Assembly (NCBI GenBank): GCA_900708905.1
Contig: CAADRB010000034.1
Span: forward strand, 967,379-1,031,378
DNA length: 64,000 nt
From: Hymenolepis diminuta
Taxonomy: Eukaryota > Platyhelminthes > Cestoda > Cyclophyllidea > Hymenolepididae
Direction: 5' to 3'
The translations under genes and the position numbers were made by a program. This document shows, piece after piece, positions 38,921 to 52,600 of the stretch (positions are counted from its first letter, which is position 1; each line of letters opens with the position of its first letter). The notes under the pieces are model-generated. The model was not told the origin of the DNA. It saw only the letters and a program-made list of their open reading frames with translations, and searched no databases.

Positions 38921-40387
38921 AAATGCTTAAAGTTGTAACAATATAATTTTTTGGAGTTTTTTGACTGATTTTTTCTCTATGGTCCGAATTAAGGATTTTA
39001 GGCAGCTTTATAAATGTCGAAACGGCTTCTAATCGGCAGGACCATGTCATTATGAGTACAACGATCTGTCCATTAAAATTCTCTAGGAAACTCAAACGTT
39101 AGATGATACTCCCGTCGCTTTCAGCTTCTTAGTCACCACACATCTACCAATATCTTACCAAGCGGATTTAGACAGCTTTACCAACTCTTTATCTATTTAT
39201 GCGTCTGGTGTATTTTGCCTTAGTCTCGACGTTGATATTCCGGTTTTCTATTACGCATCTACCTGTCTCTCTTCTTTCCAAGTCCTATCAGCCACCTCGT
39301 CCAGTCGAGTCCATCTGCTGGCTCCTTTCTGACCCCCAACTTTATGCTTTTTTAGTCCTCTCTCTTCCTTCGTACTCTATGGTGCTTCACATTTCGTGAC
39401 CCCTATATGAATTCATATTGAGCACTGACGTTTAACCTTAAGAAATAGGATTGCACTTTATTCAATGAAAGAAAATATTAAAAGAACTGGAGATCACTGT
39501 TCTTTACAAATGAGTTAGTAGGAAATAGTAACAATTATCTATGAAAAGAAACACCTAAGGAATGATTGCATTTGCAATGGTGGGGTTTTTGACTACCAGA
39601 TATAAACAGATAGTGTAAATGCTGTTCAATCAGTAGCTTAGTGAAACAATAGATTTTCAAGAAACAAATAAGAAGGTCAAATCAAAAGCAAAAGAGGTTC
39701 TATATTAAAAGAAATCAACTTGGGGTGTGAAAAATAGTTAAGTTACTGTCCTTCTAAGCTTTGAAAACTCAGTTACCATAATACAGGTACCAAAACTTTC
39801 AAAATATTTTGAAAAGTGTTGGATTGGCAATTATGTAGTCTTAGTTTTCAAGCGTAATTAACCCATCACAAAAGGCAAAAGAGGCAAGCAAATTTCTTCT
39901 TTGATTTCCAGTAGAGTAAGAGAGGTGGAAAAGGCTTAAGAAACACTCAAATTTCTTATGTTCAACGAATTTTGTCCGGTAGGAAACATCCATTTGTTTA
40001 AACGGAGAAAACAAGGGGAGGATGGTTTCTGACTACATTTTGGTTGAATCCTGGTCCATATTTTGTAGTCATTTCGAAGTTATATTCTTCGTTCTGAAAT
40101 TCTGATCAAGGAAACGACAGATTTTTGCTACATAACGCAAAAACAGTGATTTTTAGACTTATTAAAGTAACTGTAAAATTTTTGGTAAACGAAATTGTGA
40201 GTCATTTCGGAACTGTTTCTAGTCTATTCGTAATATAAGCGGATATATAATTAACTATACGATAAATAAATCGGTTTTTACCTGATGATTAGATGCTAGA
40301 AGGTAAACTACACTTTTATGAAAAGTGTAAAAGTAATTAGTCCTTTAATTCAAATAAAGTTGGACTCTTGACATCATTACTTTAATA

Positions 40388-40425
40388 CCTCGCTAACCAT
40401 TACACCCCTTAGCGGAATAGTTTGC
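40388..40425 (-). repeat. tRNA-like 5' half fragment
   Basis: On the - strand the sequence reads AGGGGTGTAATGGTTAGCGAGG, shown here because it follows the D-arm/A-box pattern of animal tRNAs (TGTAGTGGTTAGC type). No B box follows at the expected distance, so it is a fragment, probably from a tRNA-derived SINE. Confidence 0.3.
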
Positions 40426-41276
40426 TATTTCGCGTATTTCATTAAAATTTGTAAAAGCGTGTTTATAATAACAATAAACTACCGCATCAGGACGTTTCTT
40501 CTCAATCCATGTGAAAATTTGATACTACAAGTTATGATGAAATAATAAATTTTCCCTCTAATCAAAATTTTCCTTTCAATGTTCTAATCTTCGCTTTATC
40601 TTGGACTGTAGCCATATAGCTTTTAAACAAATGCCTTATATTCTAGACACCGCCGTTAATGAAACCTCAGTGTACTTTTAATCATTCAATCTACTTTGTC
40701 ATTGAAATCGCCATTAAACAAAAATGACTCTCAACTCATCTTGTCAGCTTTGCATCTCGTTTTTCCGTATTTTTGCATTTACGTATAACATAAACCTATT
40801 ATAATTATATTTGATATGACAGTCAGATATATGAAAATTTAAACACTTTCCATCTAATAAAAAGTTAAAAAGTTACTTGTTTGATAAAATGGTGATTTTC
40901 CCTTACATTGTTCAATTCATCTACAAATGGCAGCGCTTGTTCTACAAATTTCAAAATAATTAATGCCGTATTTTTTAAGCTATTTCATTTTCCTCCACCA
41001 ATGATTAAGCAAAATTTATTTTTAGTTGGAATACAACCTGTACAAGACAAAAAAGAAAAATTTTTGTTCCATATGCAAATTAGGCCTTCAGATTAAGAGA
41101 TATTTAGTCAGACTCACGAAGTTCATTCAAATATTATCAAATAATGAAAAACTTTCTCTATATATATCCCCCTAAAAACGACAGCAACATGTATAGATCA
41201 CTCTTAAAAAACCACTGGTCTAGTATAAATCGATATGTTGATGTTCAGGTCCAAAATCCTTGGGGAGGCACTCTCT

Positions 41277-41314
41277 TCTAGAACGCAATTTAAAAAGAGA
41301 AGTAGCGTTCTAGA
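41277..41314. repeat. Perfect 10-base inverted repeat
   Basis: TCTAGAACGC at 41277-41286 and its exact reverse complement at 41305-41314, separated by 18 bases. It could form a small hairpin or cruciform. No gene is attached. Confidence 0.8.
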
Positions 41315-42798
41315 GCCAATCCTATCAGAAAATGGCGTTCAGATACTCTTATCTAAATAAGAACAATTGGTCATTTCTTTTAGTCGAATTTGTTTTAATG
41401 GATATCGAGTTCGTGATCTCAATTCGAACGTGACTATGTTAATTCTTACCCCGACAGGACACAAATATATTTTGCGATCCAACTTTCTACGAGGTAGAAA
41501 TTTAAGACTTAGTAAAAAAGGTTTGTAAATCATTCTTCACCTTCCTAGTTTAAGCAAATGATGTTCTAAGGCAAGTTCAGAGCAGCTCTAACTTGGAAAA
41601 TGGCTGTGGAAAAAGCTCCAATATTATCAATTTTCAATGTCAATCCACTATATCGAATTAGAATAATTTCAACGATAAAAAGGTGCGTTCACCACCACTC
41701 TTCCACTGCCGATAACCGCTTAATTTTTGTGTAAGGTATTGATAAGTTTTAATTCATTGCTTTCTACTGTTTACATTTTTCATCGCAATAAATCTGGCCA
41801 AATAAATGGTGGTGCCAATCACTAATGTAAACCTATCAATAAAGTATCAAAGCCTATTATCAGCTCGAAAAATTATGATTGAAAAGATTTGAAGTATAGC
41901 AAAAAGATTTGTGCAATTTCACGGTTGAATAATCGGATACGAAGTAATGATAATATATTAAAATCATATTAGCTCTTATTATCCCCCTTGTACCTTGACC
42001 ATTAGAAAAATCTTTTGACTTAAATGGTCGACCAACTATCCGACTTAATTAACAGTTCAATACGATTTGGATATTGCGAAAACGGATTCCATTAAGAAAC
42101 CAAGTGCATGACAATGGACTGTAAACCTTGAGGCATTAGACTACAATGTGGTGGATTATGTCCAGGAAATGAACTTTCGTAAATCGATTTTGATAACTTG
42201 ACTATATGTTCAGCTTCTACTCCACCCTCTCTCTATAACGCACATTCAACCCCTGTTTTCTTTCTGAAATTTGTTTGGTCCACACAATGAAAAATTATCA
42301 ATTTGAACATACCATAAGTTAAAAAAGGTAAAAATACAAAACAATGTCTTTTTAGAGCAAGTTTACTACTCAGCTCATAGTTTCAGAGGATCCTGAATAT
42401 TTGTCTTTAATCAACCAAATCATGCTTCTAGCACATTAGCTAATATGCTCGTCTTCTGCAATATCTAAGAAAGTAGAGTGAAAGTTGAAAATAACACTTT
42501 GGAAAACCACAAATATTATTTCGTCTCTTCAAGGAATTCAGTTACTAATTGTTCTGCAATAAACATGACGATTTTCAAAAGCCTTTGCAATTTATGGCTA
42601 TTTTAACTAGAATGTTAAAAGAACCAAGTGAATAAGATATTTTTACTGCCGTTTAACTATGCATTTTAAGTAAAATGTGAACAAATCATAACTGATTCAT
42701 TGGGCTTAATACACTTACATTAAACAAAACTGAATCATTTACATTTCAAGGGTATTTCTTTTTGCCCAATACCCAGTGGTTGGTTATTCGTCCGCTAG

Positions 42799-42993
42799 CC
42801 AATAGGAATGACCGATTACGATGTATTTTATGACGCTCTGGTCATTGTAGTTTCCTATTTAAAATTTGCACATCTTCAAGAAAATTCCTTGACCAATTTG
42901 TATTTTTCCCGGTTTTAAACCGCCTCCGTCTGTGGTAATGCGTCCATGTTTCGAAGGCCCCTGAAAATTTAAATTTAGACTTCACCAAGCAGG
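42799..42993 (+). promoter_or_regulatory. Candidate promoter and 5' non-coding exon of the receptor gene
   Basis: A CCAAT box lies at 42799-42803 and a TATA-like TATTTAAAA at 42856-42864, in a locally less AT-rich stretch. About 130 bases later a strong donor, AGG|GTAAGTAA, falls at 42993/42994. Joined to the acceptor at 43220, this would remove a 227-base intron and place the leader directly against the ATG at 43221. In the frame of that ATG the candidate leader has a stop five codons upstream, so it would be non-coding. All steps are inferred from motifs; a more distant 5' exon or trans-splicing at 43220 are alternatives. Confidence 0.35.
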
Positions 42994-43220
42994 GTAAGTA
43001 ATGATGAACTAAACTTCTATTTAATATTATGTACATAATATTTTTGCCAAGTTGTATCCAAAAAATCGATTTATTGTCTTATTTAAATTGGCTTTTTAAT
43101 TTATATTATTTTGTAGTGAAACTTAAAACTTCACATAGATCTAAATATTTTTCAGTAATTGTTTTAAATTGTAATCAAATATTCATAGATTTTTATGAAT
43201 TGTTTATTTTTTTAATTTAG

Positions 43221-43601
43221 ATGAGTGATACGCCATACCAACTGCCTGTAATAGTAGTGTTGAGCATTTTATCTTCATTAGTATCAATATGTACAATTGG
43301 AGGAAATATGCTCGTCTTGATGGCATTCTGTGTAGATCGGGGCGTCCGAACGCCAAATAATTACTTCATCATCTCTCTGGCTGTCACTGACTTAACCATT
43401 GGATTGGTTTCTATCAATTTCTTCGTTGTTTATATACTGTTGGGATATTGGCCTCTGGGCAACTTTATATGTGACCTCTGGTTGACTATTGACTTCACTG
43501 CTTGTCTTGTGTCACAAGTCACAGTGTTCCTGATCACTTTGGATCGATACTTCTCAGTCAAGTTTCCGGTTAAATATCGGAACTGGCGAAGTGAAACAAA
43601 A
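43221..43601 (+). CDS. Receptor coding exon 1 (N-terminus, TM1-TM3)
   Basis: Codes for residues 1-127. It starts with ATG immediately after a polypyrimidine run and AG (43219-43220), so the boundary is a splice acceptor as well as a possible start. TM1 covers about residues 7-35 with GGN (N29), TM2 about 44-68 with D57, and TM3 about 82-107 with C84 for the ECL2 disulfide and D91 as amine anchor. DRY ends TM3 and is followed by KYRNWRS, a second-loop pattern I associate with B-type invertebrate muscarinic receptors. The exon ends AAA|GTAAAT in phase 0. The frame stays open to 43715, but residues after K127 do not resemble TM4 and are intron. Confidence 0.9.
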
Positions 43602-46600
43602 GTAAATTTTATTTTATATAAAAGTCAATTTTGCACGTGTTTCAGTGGTCATAAACCGTTTCCCGAATTTGTCAGTTTTCTTAATGCACTAGTTTATGCT
43701 GTGAAAACGAGGTAGTGATGATATCTAGCGAACAGATATCGGTTTCTAACAGAGATTCTATTTTGGACGTCTCCTCGTTTTGACGCTTGAATAGGCGCTT
43801 CTTTACGGTATGTACTAAGCCATCGAGAAGGGCCTAAATAAATTTAGTATTGCATTGTAAGTTCAAATATTTGTAGTTTGGGATTTTATTGCACAGTTGA
43901 AATCGATTTCTCTCCGATATTGCAATATGTCGTGACGCAACGTAGTGTGGAATTTAAACATAGTACTGGGGTCCAAAACATGCATAAAAGAAGTTGAATT
44001 TTGCTGTTTACCTTAATTTTTAGTAAGGATAAGCAAGTTTATTTTTTGAAATAATTTAAATAGTTCTTAGCCCGTTGATTTGATAACTTCAAACATCGTC
44101 GTGCTTAAGAATTTCGAAATGTCTTTGCTTAAATCTAGTATGTTTTCCAATATGCAGTTCAATCCAAGGTTCAACTGTCCCTTACTATTTTTGGAATCGT
44201 TATAAAATGTATCTGGCGTGCTTCCATCAAAAAACAGGATCGTTTACAACTAATAATAAGTCGCTTTATTACTGACACTTCTCTCAAAAATAGCTTGACG
44301 TTAGTTTGTTTGCCGTTTTTCCTGAGATACGTTTCGAATGTAAAGAAACTTAAATTTCACCTCCTTCATGACTGTCTTGTTTAGTTTGCAAATTAAAGGA
44401 AGTATAGGCGGTTCAGCTCGACTCATTTATGTTTAATTCTGAATTGTAATTTCCCAATATTTAACGTCTTGTGAAAATGAAACAGTTTTTCGCAGAAAAA
44501 TTGCTCATTTTATTTACCTGTACCGTAAATTTGTGGAGAAATCAAGTGGTGAGATTTACTTTCAGAATATTGAAAATGTTATCATTTTTTCAAGAAGACT
44601 ATTGTCATTCAAGAAAGAAAACTTCACTGACGTACCTAAAATTTATCTAATTTACTTATTAAAATGACCATCTTTGTCTACAATGAACCTCAGTTCCGTC
44701 TAAGAAATTCAGTAACTATTTCAGCAATATTTCGATTTTATGTTAAATAGGCCTAAAACGGAAGCAAAATAAAATTCTGCTTCGGTTTACTTCCTTTTAC
44801 TGATCGTAAATGGTTGTTTATTTAAGGTCTATCACGCAATAAGATGGTATTTAGAAAAATTGGCACTTTAATTTTTCCATAGTTTACTGATATTGAAATT
44901 GGAAGGATAATGATCCTTTCGTCTATTATGCTGCTCAATTTTGGAAGCGCGCCCGTTTTTCACTAAAAGAGTTAAATGTAGGATTGTCCGGGCCTTAAAG
45001 AAACGATCATATTATAATGAAATAGAAACTTAGCGAAAGGAAGTTTCCTTCATCGTATCAAACTAATTCTAATCCAGAATGGAACTTTATATCAATTCAT
45101 TAGACAGTGGTTTTGCCTCCAGATTAATCAATTTTTAGAAACTAGATTTAATAAAGGGAGCCTAACGAAAATAAATAATCAAATATTTTTTTACACGTTA
45201 AGAAATAAAGAGTTTTCGGGGAGAGATCGGACCGTAATTCAATCATATTGAAATTTTAAACTATGTTACTACAATGATGGACCATCCAAAAATATCCAAC
45301 CTGAAACATCTTAATCTCCATTTTTCTGGATAATAATTTTTCACAATAATCATTATAATATTCTAATTAAAAATGCTGCCTCATACTAAATTAGTTTGAT
45401 TCTACTCCAATTACTGGATTGAGGCTAACTAAAAATACGAAAATGAAATGTGCATTAAATTATTATTAAATATAATAAAATTTAATAGGACAACATAGTT
45501 CTAATAAACATTATTTTATGATTTACAGCTCAAATGCATATTATCGATAAGTTGGCTAGCTCCAGCGTCTCTGTGGACACCCCTAATTTTTGCATGGTAC
45601 GAAATAACCGGTCAGCCCCGCCCACCGCCTAACGAATGCAACGTTCCATTCACAAATTACACAACCTTCAATACGCTGCTCGCAATCTCTTACTTTTGGA
45701 TCCCGCTCTGTTGCATAACTTCAATCTACGTGGGCATCTACAGAGTTGCCGCTGGTCTGCATCAGAAATTCGAAGATTCCCACAAAGGGCTTGCTGATCT
45801 AGTTCTCATGGCCGGTACAACTATGTCCAAGATTGGACTCTCAGTGAAAGTTACTGAACCGTCGAACAGGGTCAAACCGACTAATGGAGCTGAAAAGCCA
45901 AATGAAGAACAGAATTACGCTTCTACTAAACGATTAGATATTAAAAGTGCCGAGTAAGTCTCAACTGAGAGATGCTCGTTTAATGTTTTCTAAATATTTT
46001 TTCCCTTTCTAAACAGTTTTTGTGAAAGAATTGGCTATATTTAAACAATTTTATATCACAAATTACTGAATTTAAAACTTGGGGAAAGATTCCATAATTT
46101 TATAAGAACAATGTATAAAGCATAATAATGTATTGCTTAAACCATTCTATGGCTCAGCAAATCAAAATTCTTATAAATATTTTAATAAAGTAATTACTGC
46201 CTGCGAGATAATGCTATCTAATTATTGTTTTAGAAAGAACTTTAAAAAGTGTTTGAAAATATTTCGTAAAAGTGTTTCTCCTGAATATTAAACGAAGAAC
46301 AAAGACATACATGGTTTGATTCCGTTGAAGTTTTTGTTTTATAGTTAGGAAAGTAATAAAATATAAGAAGTAATCATTTCCGAATATTTTAGCTCATTAG
46401 CTTCCACTTCGAAAATTTTCTTTTTTAAAAACTACGATAAAAATACACATTTTTCAACTTAAGCAATTCTTGATTCATAGAAAAAAATCTAGAATGAGAC
46501 TCAGTTTATTATTACTCTATAATATAAACAATTTCTTTTGTGTTTTCGAGTGATTTATTGACATAATTTTTGGCATTAGGCAAAAGGAAAATGTCACTGA

Positions 46601-49600
46601 ACTGGTGCCCTCCCAAAATAGAATCATTTTTACTTATTTTCACACAGGAATTATTTCCGCAACAAAGACTGCTAATAATCAGTAATAATGTTCAGTCACA
46701 TGGATCAAAACTCGTCTTACTGAATCCAAAATCATACTTGATTGAAGAAATCTGCTTTCCTAGTGCAACAGGATCAATATCTAAATGCATATCTATAAAT
46801 ACGATCGTTATTTGTGCCCAAGACAAGTCCAATGAAGTATGGAAAGGGCGGAGGAGATAAACGATAATCGAATAATGTAGTCGCTGCATCACAAATCCTA
46901 TTGTGCTTGGATTGAGGAGTACTGAGTTGTCCATATTTTCAAAGGGGGATATCGTAATTTTCATTTCCGTTATTTTTTCTTCCAGAAAATAATGAAATTA
47001 TGATTAAATTGTGTCCACTACATTCAAAACTCGTTAACCATTGAAATTATTTCTGCGTTTTGTCTTGCAATTCGTTTTATTTTATCTTTATAGTGCCAAG
47101 ATCAAGTAGATAAGGCTGGCAGAGATACATTAACATAGCACAACTCACTGAAGCCTACTCAAGGAGAGATATCTACATGATATCTCCATTTGAGTAAGTT
47201 GATGCTAATACATTTACATGTACAGCACAGTGAAATAAAATTTTAAACTTTTCGATTAGTAATAATAATTGTTCACGTTTAGTCAAAACAGTTTTATTAG
47301 CTATAAGAAAACTAGTCTTCCATCTGCTAAAAAGCTATCTCCTTAAATGTCATTTTGCGGTAAACGCTTGCTTAGATTGAAAAGAGTTCCTAAAAATTCG
47401 TAACAAGCCTGAGGAAATGAAGTTTAATTTCAAATAGTTTTTAAAACCTTATCAAAACGTTCATCTTTTGCTGAATTTTTCTATATTTCATTTTTATTAA
47501 TTTATCAAGCATTTAGATGAAGATGTCAAGTAATTCGTTCTTGAAAGAATTATTCAACAAGGAGGCCAGTTAGTCAGTCCAGTACATGATCCAATTTCTG
47601 TTTTTATAAATGTGATTTCACACATATGCTACGTATTTTCTTCGCAGAATACCTTCTATTTTGTTAAAACTATTCGTCTAATCTTGCCTTAAATGATCTA
47701 GAGCTGGAAAAACTATTTTAATTTGGCCCTCTAAAAGTGTTTTAAAATGAAATTTCGTCCATTAACCAAGATTTATTAGAATGCTGTATCAGTTAATTCA
47801 CATTTGCAATTAATTTTTTAAAAAAATAAGTTTCTTGCTAATGTATATTTAGGCACCTTATTAATGGATTCACAAAGTAAATAAAATTTCACATGCAATA
47901 TGTTTGAACTTCAGTAATATTTTAAGGCCAGCGAAAACAGATATCATTTAGAAAGTGAAAGATCTATATAAAAAATGGGAAGATTTAATGCAACAATGAG
48001 TCATTGTAAAGTTGTACTAACAAAATCCATGTATAGAAATATTTTTTTATAAATAAATCAACATGGAATATAAAATTTAATTTCGATTTTTACATAAATC
48101 AGCCCAGATCAGAAAAAATTAATTTATAGTAATTTCATTCATCTTTCTATGCTCTGTTGAGTGATATAAAACTGATAGCACAGAAATTTATCTTTGTTAA
48201 CTATTCTGACATCAATTTTAATATTTTCCTCCAGTATAACTCTTAAGACTGCTCTTCATGTACTTTTACAATCAAATATCAAATTTCCACTATTTTATCT
48301 TTCGAGAAATTCATACAAACTTCATGGAAAATTATGGAAAACAGGAGGAAAGCCCTTATTTATTTGTGTTGTATTGCATAATTTATAGTTTTTTGTCAGA
48401 ACTTTATGGTAAAGTAATTACCTTTCTCATTCTTGATTTCATACACTTTCTCCTTCTTCTGGAGTTTAATTTCTTTAAGTCACATTTTTATATAATGTCC
48501 GATAAGGTGTTTTTAGGGGTATTCTATCCAGAGAGACCCAATAAAATTTGTTTAGACAAATGTTTGACATAGTACGTCCAGATTTATCTTGATATCAATA
48601 AATATAATATCTCTCAATAGGCAAGTGGTACAAAATTATAACAAGAAGGCATTTTCTCTAGGAATTTCGGGCATAGCTCTCATTAAATGTCCAACGTGTC
48701 TCAGCTTAAGGTGTCTCATTAAATTTCGAATTTTCAAACGGAAAATTCAAGTCAAATTTGCATATTGCAGTGTGTTATCTAGAATAAGATTTGCATTTTA
48801 CTTTGGAGGAGGTCGTCATCTTCAATGCCAAATATACCACTTCCCATTCAAAGATACGAAGCAGTATAAATGTTAATTACTACCTTCAGGTCTGCATCTT
48901 GCCTATTTATACCCATAGTTGCCTACCATGGAGATATGATGCGATGATTTATCGGTCGCCATCATTTATGCATTTTGCTTGGATTTTAAGTTTATTGGGC
49001 ATTAGTTAAAAAATGTATTTAGCTCTAACATGATCGTTAATACTACGTCAGTTTTGTATAAGTCACCCTTTCTAACAAACAATTATTGTAGGAAGATGCC
49101 AAGCCATCAGCATTAAATGTGAGGATTTTTTATCGGATAACTGAAGATTTTTTTACCCTTAAAGTAGGTTATCTTTTTGCTCGAGATATTAGTTTAACAT
49201 TTGAAAGATCTTTATTGAAATTTGAATGAAAATTGGAATAGGATGCACTTTGATAAGGATTTTAAGTATTAGGTGTTTTCGCAATTGCATTTTCAAAAAC
49301 GGCAAGATATTTTAAAACTACCTTTTTAAAATACTTGCAAAATGAAATTGTAACATCACCCATATTCATCACCATTCTATCTCGATAAGTGCAATACCTA
49401 TCTCTATAGAACTTAAGCCTTATATTTGATCGTGGGTTTCAATGGTTTAGATATCCGCGGATCGTTTTTTATTGTCTCATTATTTTAGAAAAACCCTTAT
49501 CGAATACTTTTTTATAATTGGTTATCTTCCCAATAAGCATTAAAATGTGAAATTTTGACAGGTGAATGAAACATGAAGAGAGATTACTGTTCATTCATTC

Positions 49601-52600
49601 AATTCTATTATTCACCTGATCAGTACCATGATTATTTAGTTATGTAAAGCATGAAAATATCTAAAATGTCGATTTAATATAAGCAAGAGGTTATTGGCCA
49701 AATCATAACTATTTTAATATTTCTTTAGTTTGTCTTGATAATAACATTATCACTTGGCGTAACCTGCCATCATAAATCATCTTTCACTAAATCACGGGGA
49801 TGGTAATCTATCATATCAATCATTAGCCTAAAATGGTACACTTATGCATCAATTTAGCATATACTTTGATAATAGTAATGTGTATCTCTCTTCTTTCAGT
49901 GCTGTTCGGAGAATCGAGAATGGTTTGAATAAGCCGACACAACCAAACAAATCTTCATCACAATTCCAAATAGAACATCCCATCGAATACATTGACTCAG
50001 GCCTTGGTGAGTCCAACAACAACCAACGACCTCAATTCGACTTAGGGTATGTGGGACACAAACGGCAGACCAGCTCTGTGAGCTTAGAATCACCCGATTT
50101 TTGTGAACATTACCAGTGCATTTCTTCACCCAATGCACCACCCAGTCAAACATCTTCGGTTTTATCTGAAAGCGACGATCCTTGGACACGTCAAAGTGAT
50201 ACCAGATTATCGTACAGATTTGAAGATCACTGCAGAGATGTAAGTTATTCAGCTGACAAAGAAATTTCTATTCTGTTTACTAATTAATATGATATGAAGC
50301 CACATGAAATCAATTACAACTGGAGAAGTAAATTTAATTTAATCACCATGGAAAGCATATTTATCAGGTAACCAATTTTCTAGTTTAGAAAACCGAGAAA
50401 ATGTTATGTTAGCAAGTTTTTGATTACCTTTCTCGTTTTCGTTTTGAGGAGCATTTGATTGATCCTGTGGACTGTCACTTTCCATTATTTAGATTGTTTG
50501 AGTGAATGAAGCTAAAGGCTTGATAACTGTGGAAGATCACGTGATATTCCAACTGTTTTACTGCCTAAAAAACTTTTTGATGGGCTCATTTTAAATATTC
50601 TCGTACTTTTTCAAATGAGAAACATAGAAGAATAATCTGTCTAAAAGATATCCGATTCTGTAGTTTCAACCTTTATTAATAAACTGACTTGAGCCCTTGT
50701 AAACCACAGGCCGCATCAGCTGACCTTCACATTACTGATGATTGTTTAAATTATTTGACGAAATTTATCATTATCTTACCTTGACATTGTCTTCACACGA
50801 TCATTCATGAGAGTCTATAGAATTATAATTTTAAAAATATGCGCGATTCATAATTCTAACCTATCCTTCCTAATAATGTTTACTGAGTTTTTGTTGATAT
50901 GAATAATATAGTATAGGAGACTAGATTAGAGGGAAACCAAAGTAGGACAACTAAAATAATGTGAGCTGGTGACTACGAAGAAAAGAATGAGACAGAGACG
51001 GTACCAAAACGTGTCTCTAAAGCAGAACTAAGAGGAAGCTAATATCCTTAAACTTGTTAGTTGAAAAGTGATTTTTTAGTGGTAGAAATAATAACGGAAG
51101 TATTAGGCAATAAAGGAAGTCGATGAAGTGAGTATAACTATATAAAATTTAAGTCAATCCTGCTAATAGATATCGTAGATAAGAAAAATGTTATAATATA
51201 AATTTAGTCAATTTTCTGGAAATGAAAATTTCCATAAATAAAACGTTTTTGTCAATTTCTTCTATAATAGAAAACATTTTAAGCTTTATCAATCGGAACA
51301 AAACTTTGCATCCTTTCGAAAGTAAAAGAAAATAGGCTCCCATGCCCAGGGGGAAGAAATATTATTGAAAAATCCGACTAATGTTATCGATTGCCATCTG
51401 ATGGGACATATATATATATATATTGCTAGATGCAATCGATCGGATAGATTTGCTATCTATTTTATGGCAGTAGAAAATAGAAAATACTGTTTGTCTGGTT
51501 ATAGAGTTTCGTCTGCGAGGGAAAATCGGTCATGACAAAATTTTAAATTAAATCCCCTTTGTCCTCAGCATCTTTTGCAGATGATCGGTCAATAGATTCC
51601 GATTTCAGTTGAAAAGCTTAATTATAAAGCTTGAAGAAAAATATGTTCTGCTCACATTTCTTATGCGAATCTCATCTCAGACATGCTTGAATAATTTAAA
51701 AACCCTCCTACTCTCCGGACCACATTCCGAGTGTTTGACCTTCGCTCGCGTATAAAAAAATTATAAAATACACATTTATTTTACTTCAAATTCTTGTAAT
51801 TATATCAGCAATAACAAAAGAAAACCTTTTCATCATATTTTAATAACTTCTTTTTAAATTTTCTAAATAAGGCAGCTGCAGAACAATTTATTAACTATTT
51901 GTGAAGAAGAAATATCATTTTACTTTAGATTCTAATTATTTTCCCTTAATGATTTATCTCTTCCGTCTTTCTCATATTACCGAATCATCCCTTAAATTAA
52001 ATCTTTTACTAACACGTCGAATACGCAAATTAAGCCCAATACAACTGGAGATTTTATAGTGGAAATAAAGCCCTCAGTGTCCAGCATTGAATTGTGAAAA
52101 GCTACTGGAATCCTGTCATATCTTCTTGATACCTCGCAAACTTATTTTACAAATCCGAGTTAGCTACAAATCGTATTCTTTCTTGCATTATAGAATGAAT
52201 TCAAAATGTAGGCTTAACTTTGTGTTATATATATAGTGTCCTAATTAATGAAGTGAAACCTTATAGTTCGTATTACTGGAAATATTATCAAATATTTTCA
52301 GTCTACCTACTCAGGATGTGATTTTCATAAACAATCCACTTGTGTATACCAGTTACATTTTAACACATAGCTTTATTTGATGAAAAGTGCATTGATGTCT
52401 GCCATTTTCTTAACTTGGTAGATTATTTTGGATTTATATTTTAATATTTATAATTATTAAAATGTCAGATATAAAACTCACATTTGTGTGTTTTGATTTC
52501 AATTTTATTAGTCTTCTTTAAGACTGTTGTTCTCTAACCAAATTTTGCGAAATTTTCTTTAAATATGACTATTTTAATATTATGAATCATCCTTTTAGCT

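Larger units (their letters stand above)
38261..42798. other. Mostly AT-rich sequence with no supported gene
   Basis: A 111-codon frame at 38563-38898 (+) and a 66-codon frame at 39199-39399 (+) lie in locally less AT-rich DNA, but neither has splice-bounded limits or a recognisable domain. The first runs into a 10-base tandem repeat. Listed within this stretch are a tandem repeat, a tRNA-like fragment and an inverted repeat. Confidence 0.45.

Noticed and set aside
43602..43715. Extension of receptor exon 1 to the stop at 43715
   Set aside because: The residues after K127 do not resemble TM4, whereas splicing at 43601 to 45529 restores a canonical TM4 in phase.
48194..49009. Cluster of overlapping + strand frames of 64-104 codons inside receptor intron 2
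   Set aside because: They are in different frames, AT-driven and unneeded by the exon phases; no family resemblance.
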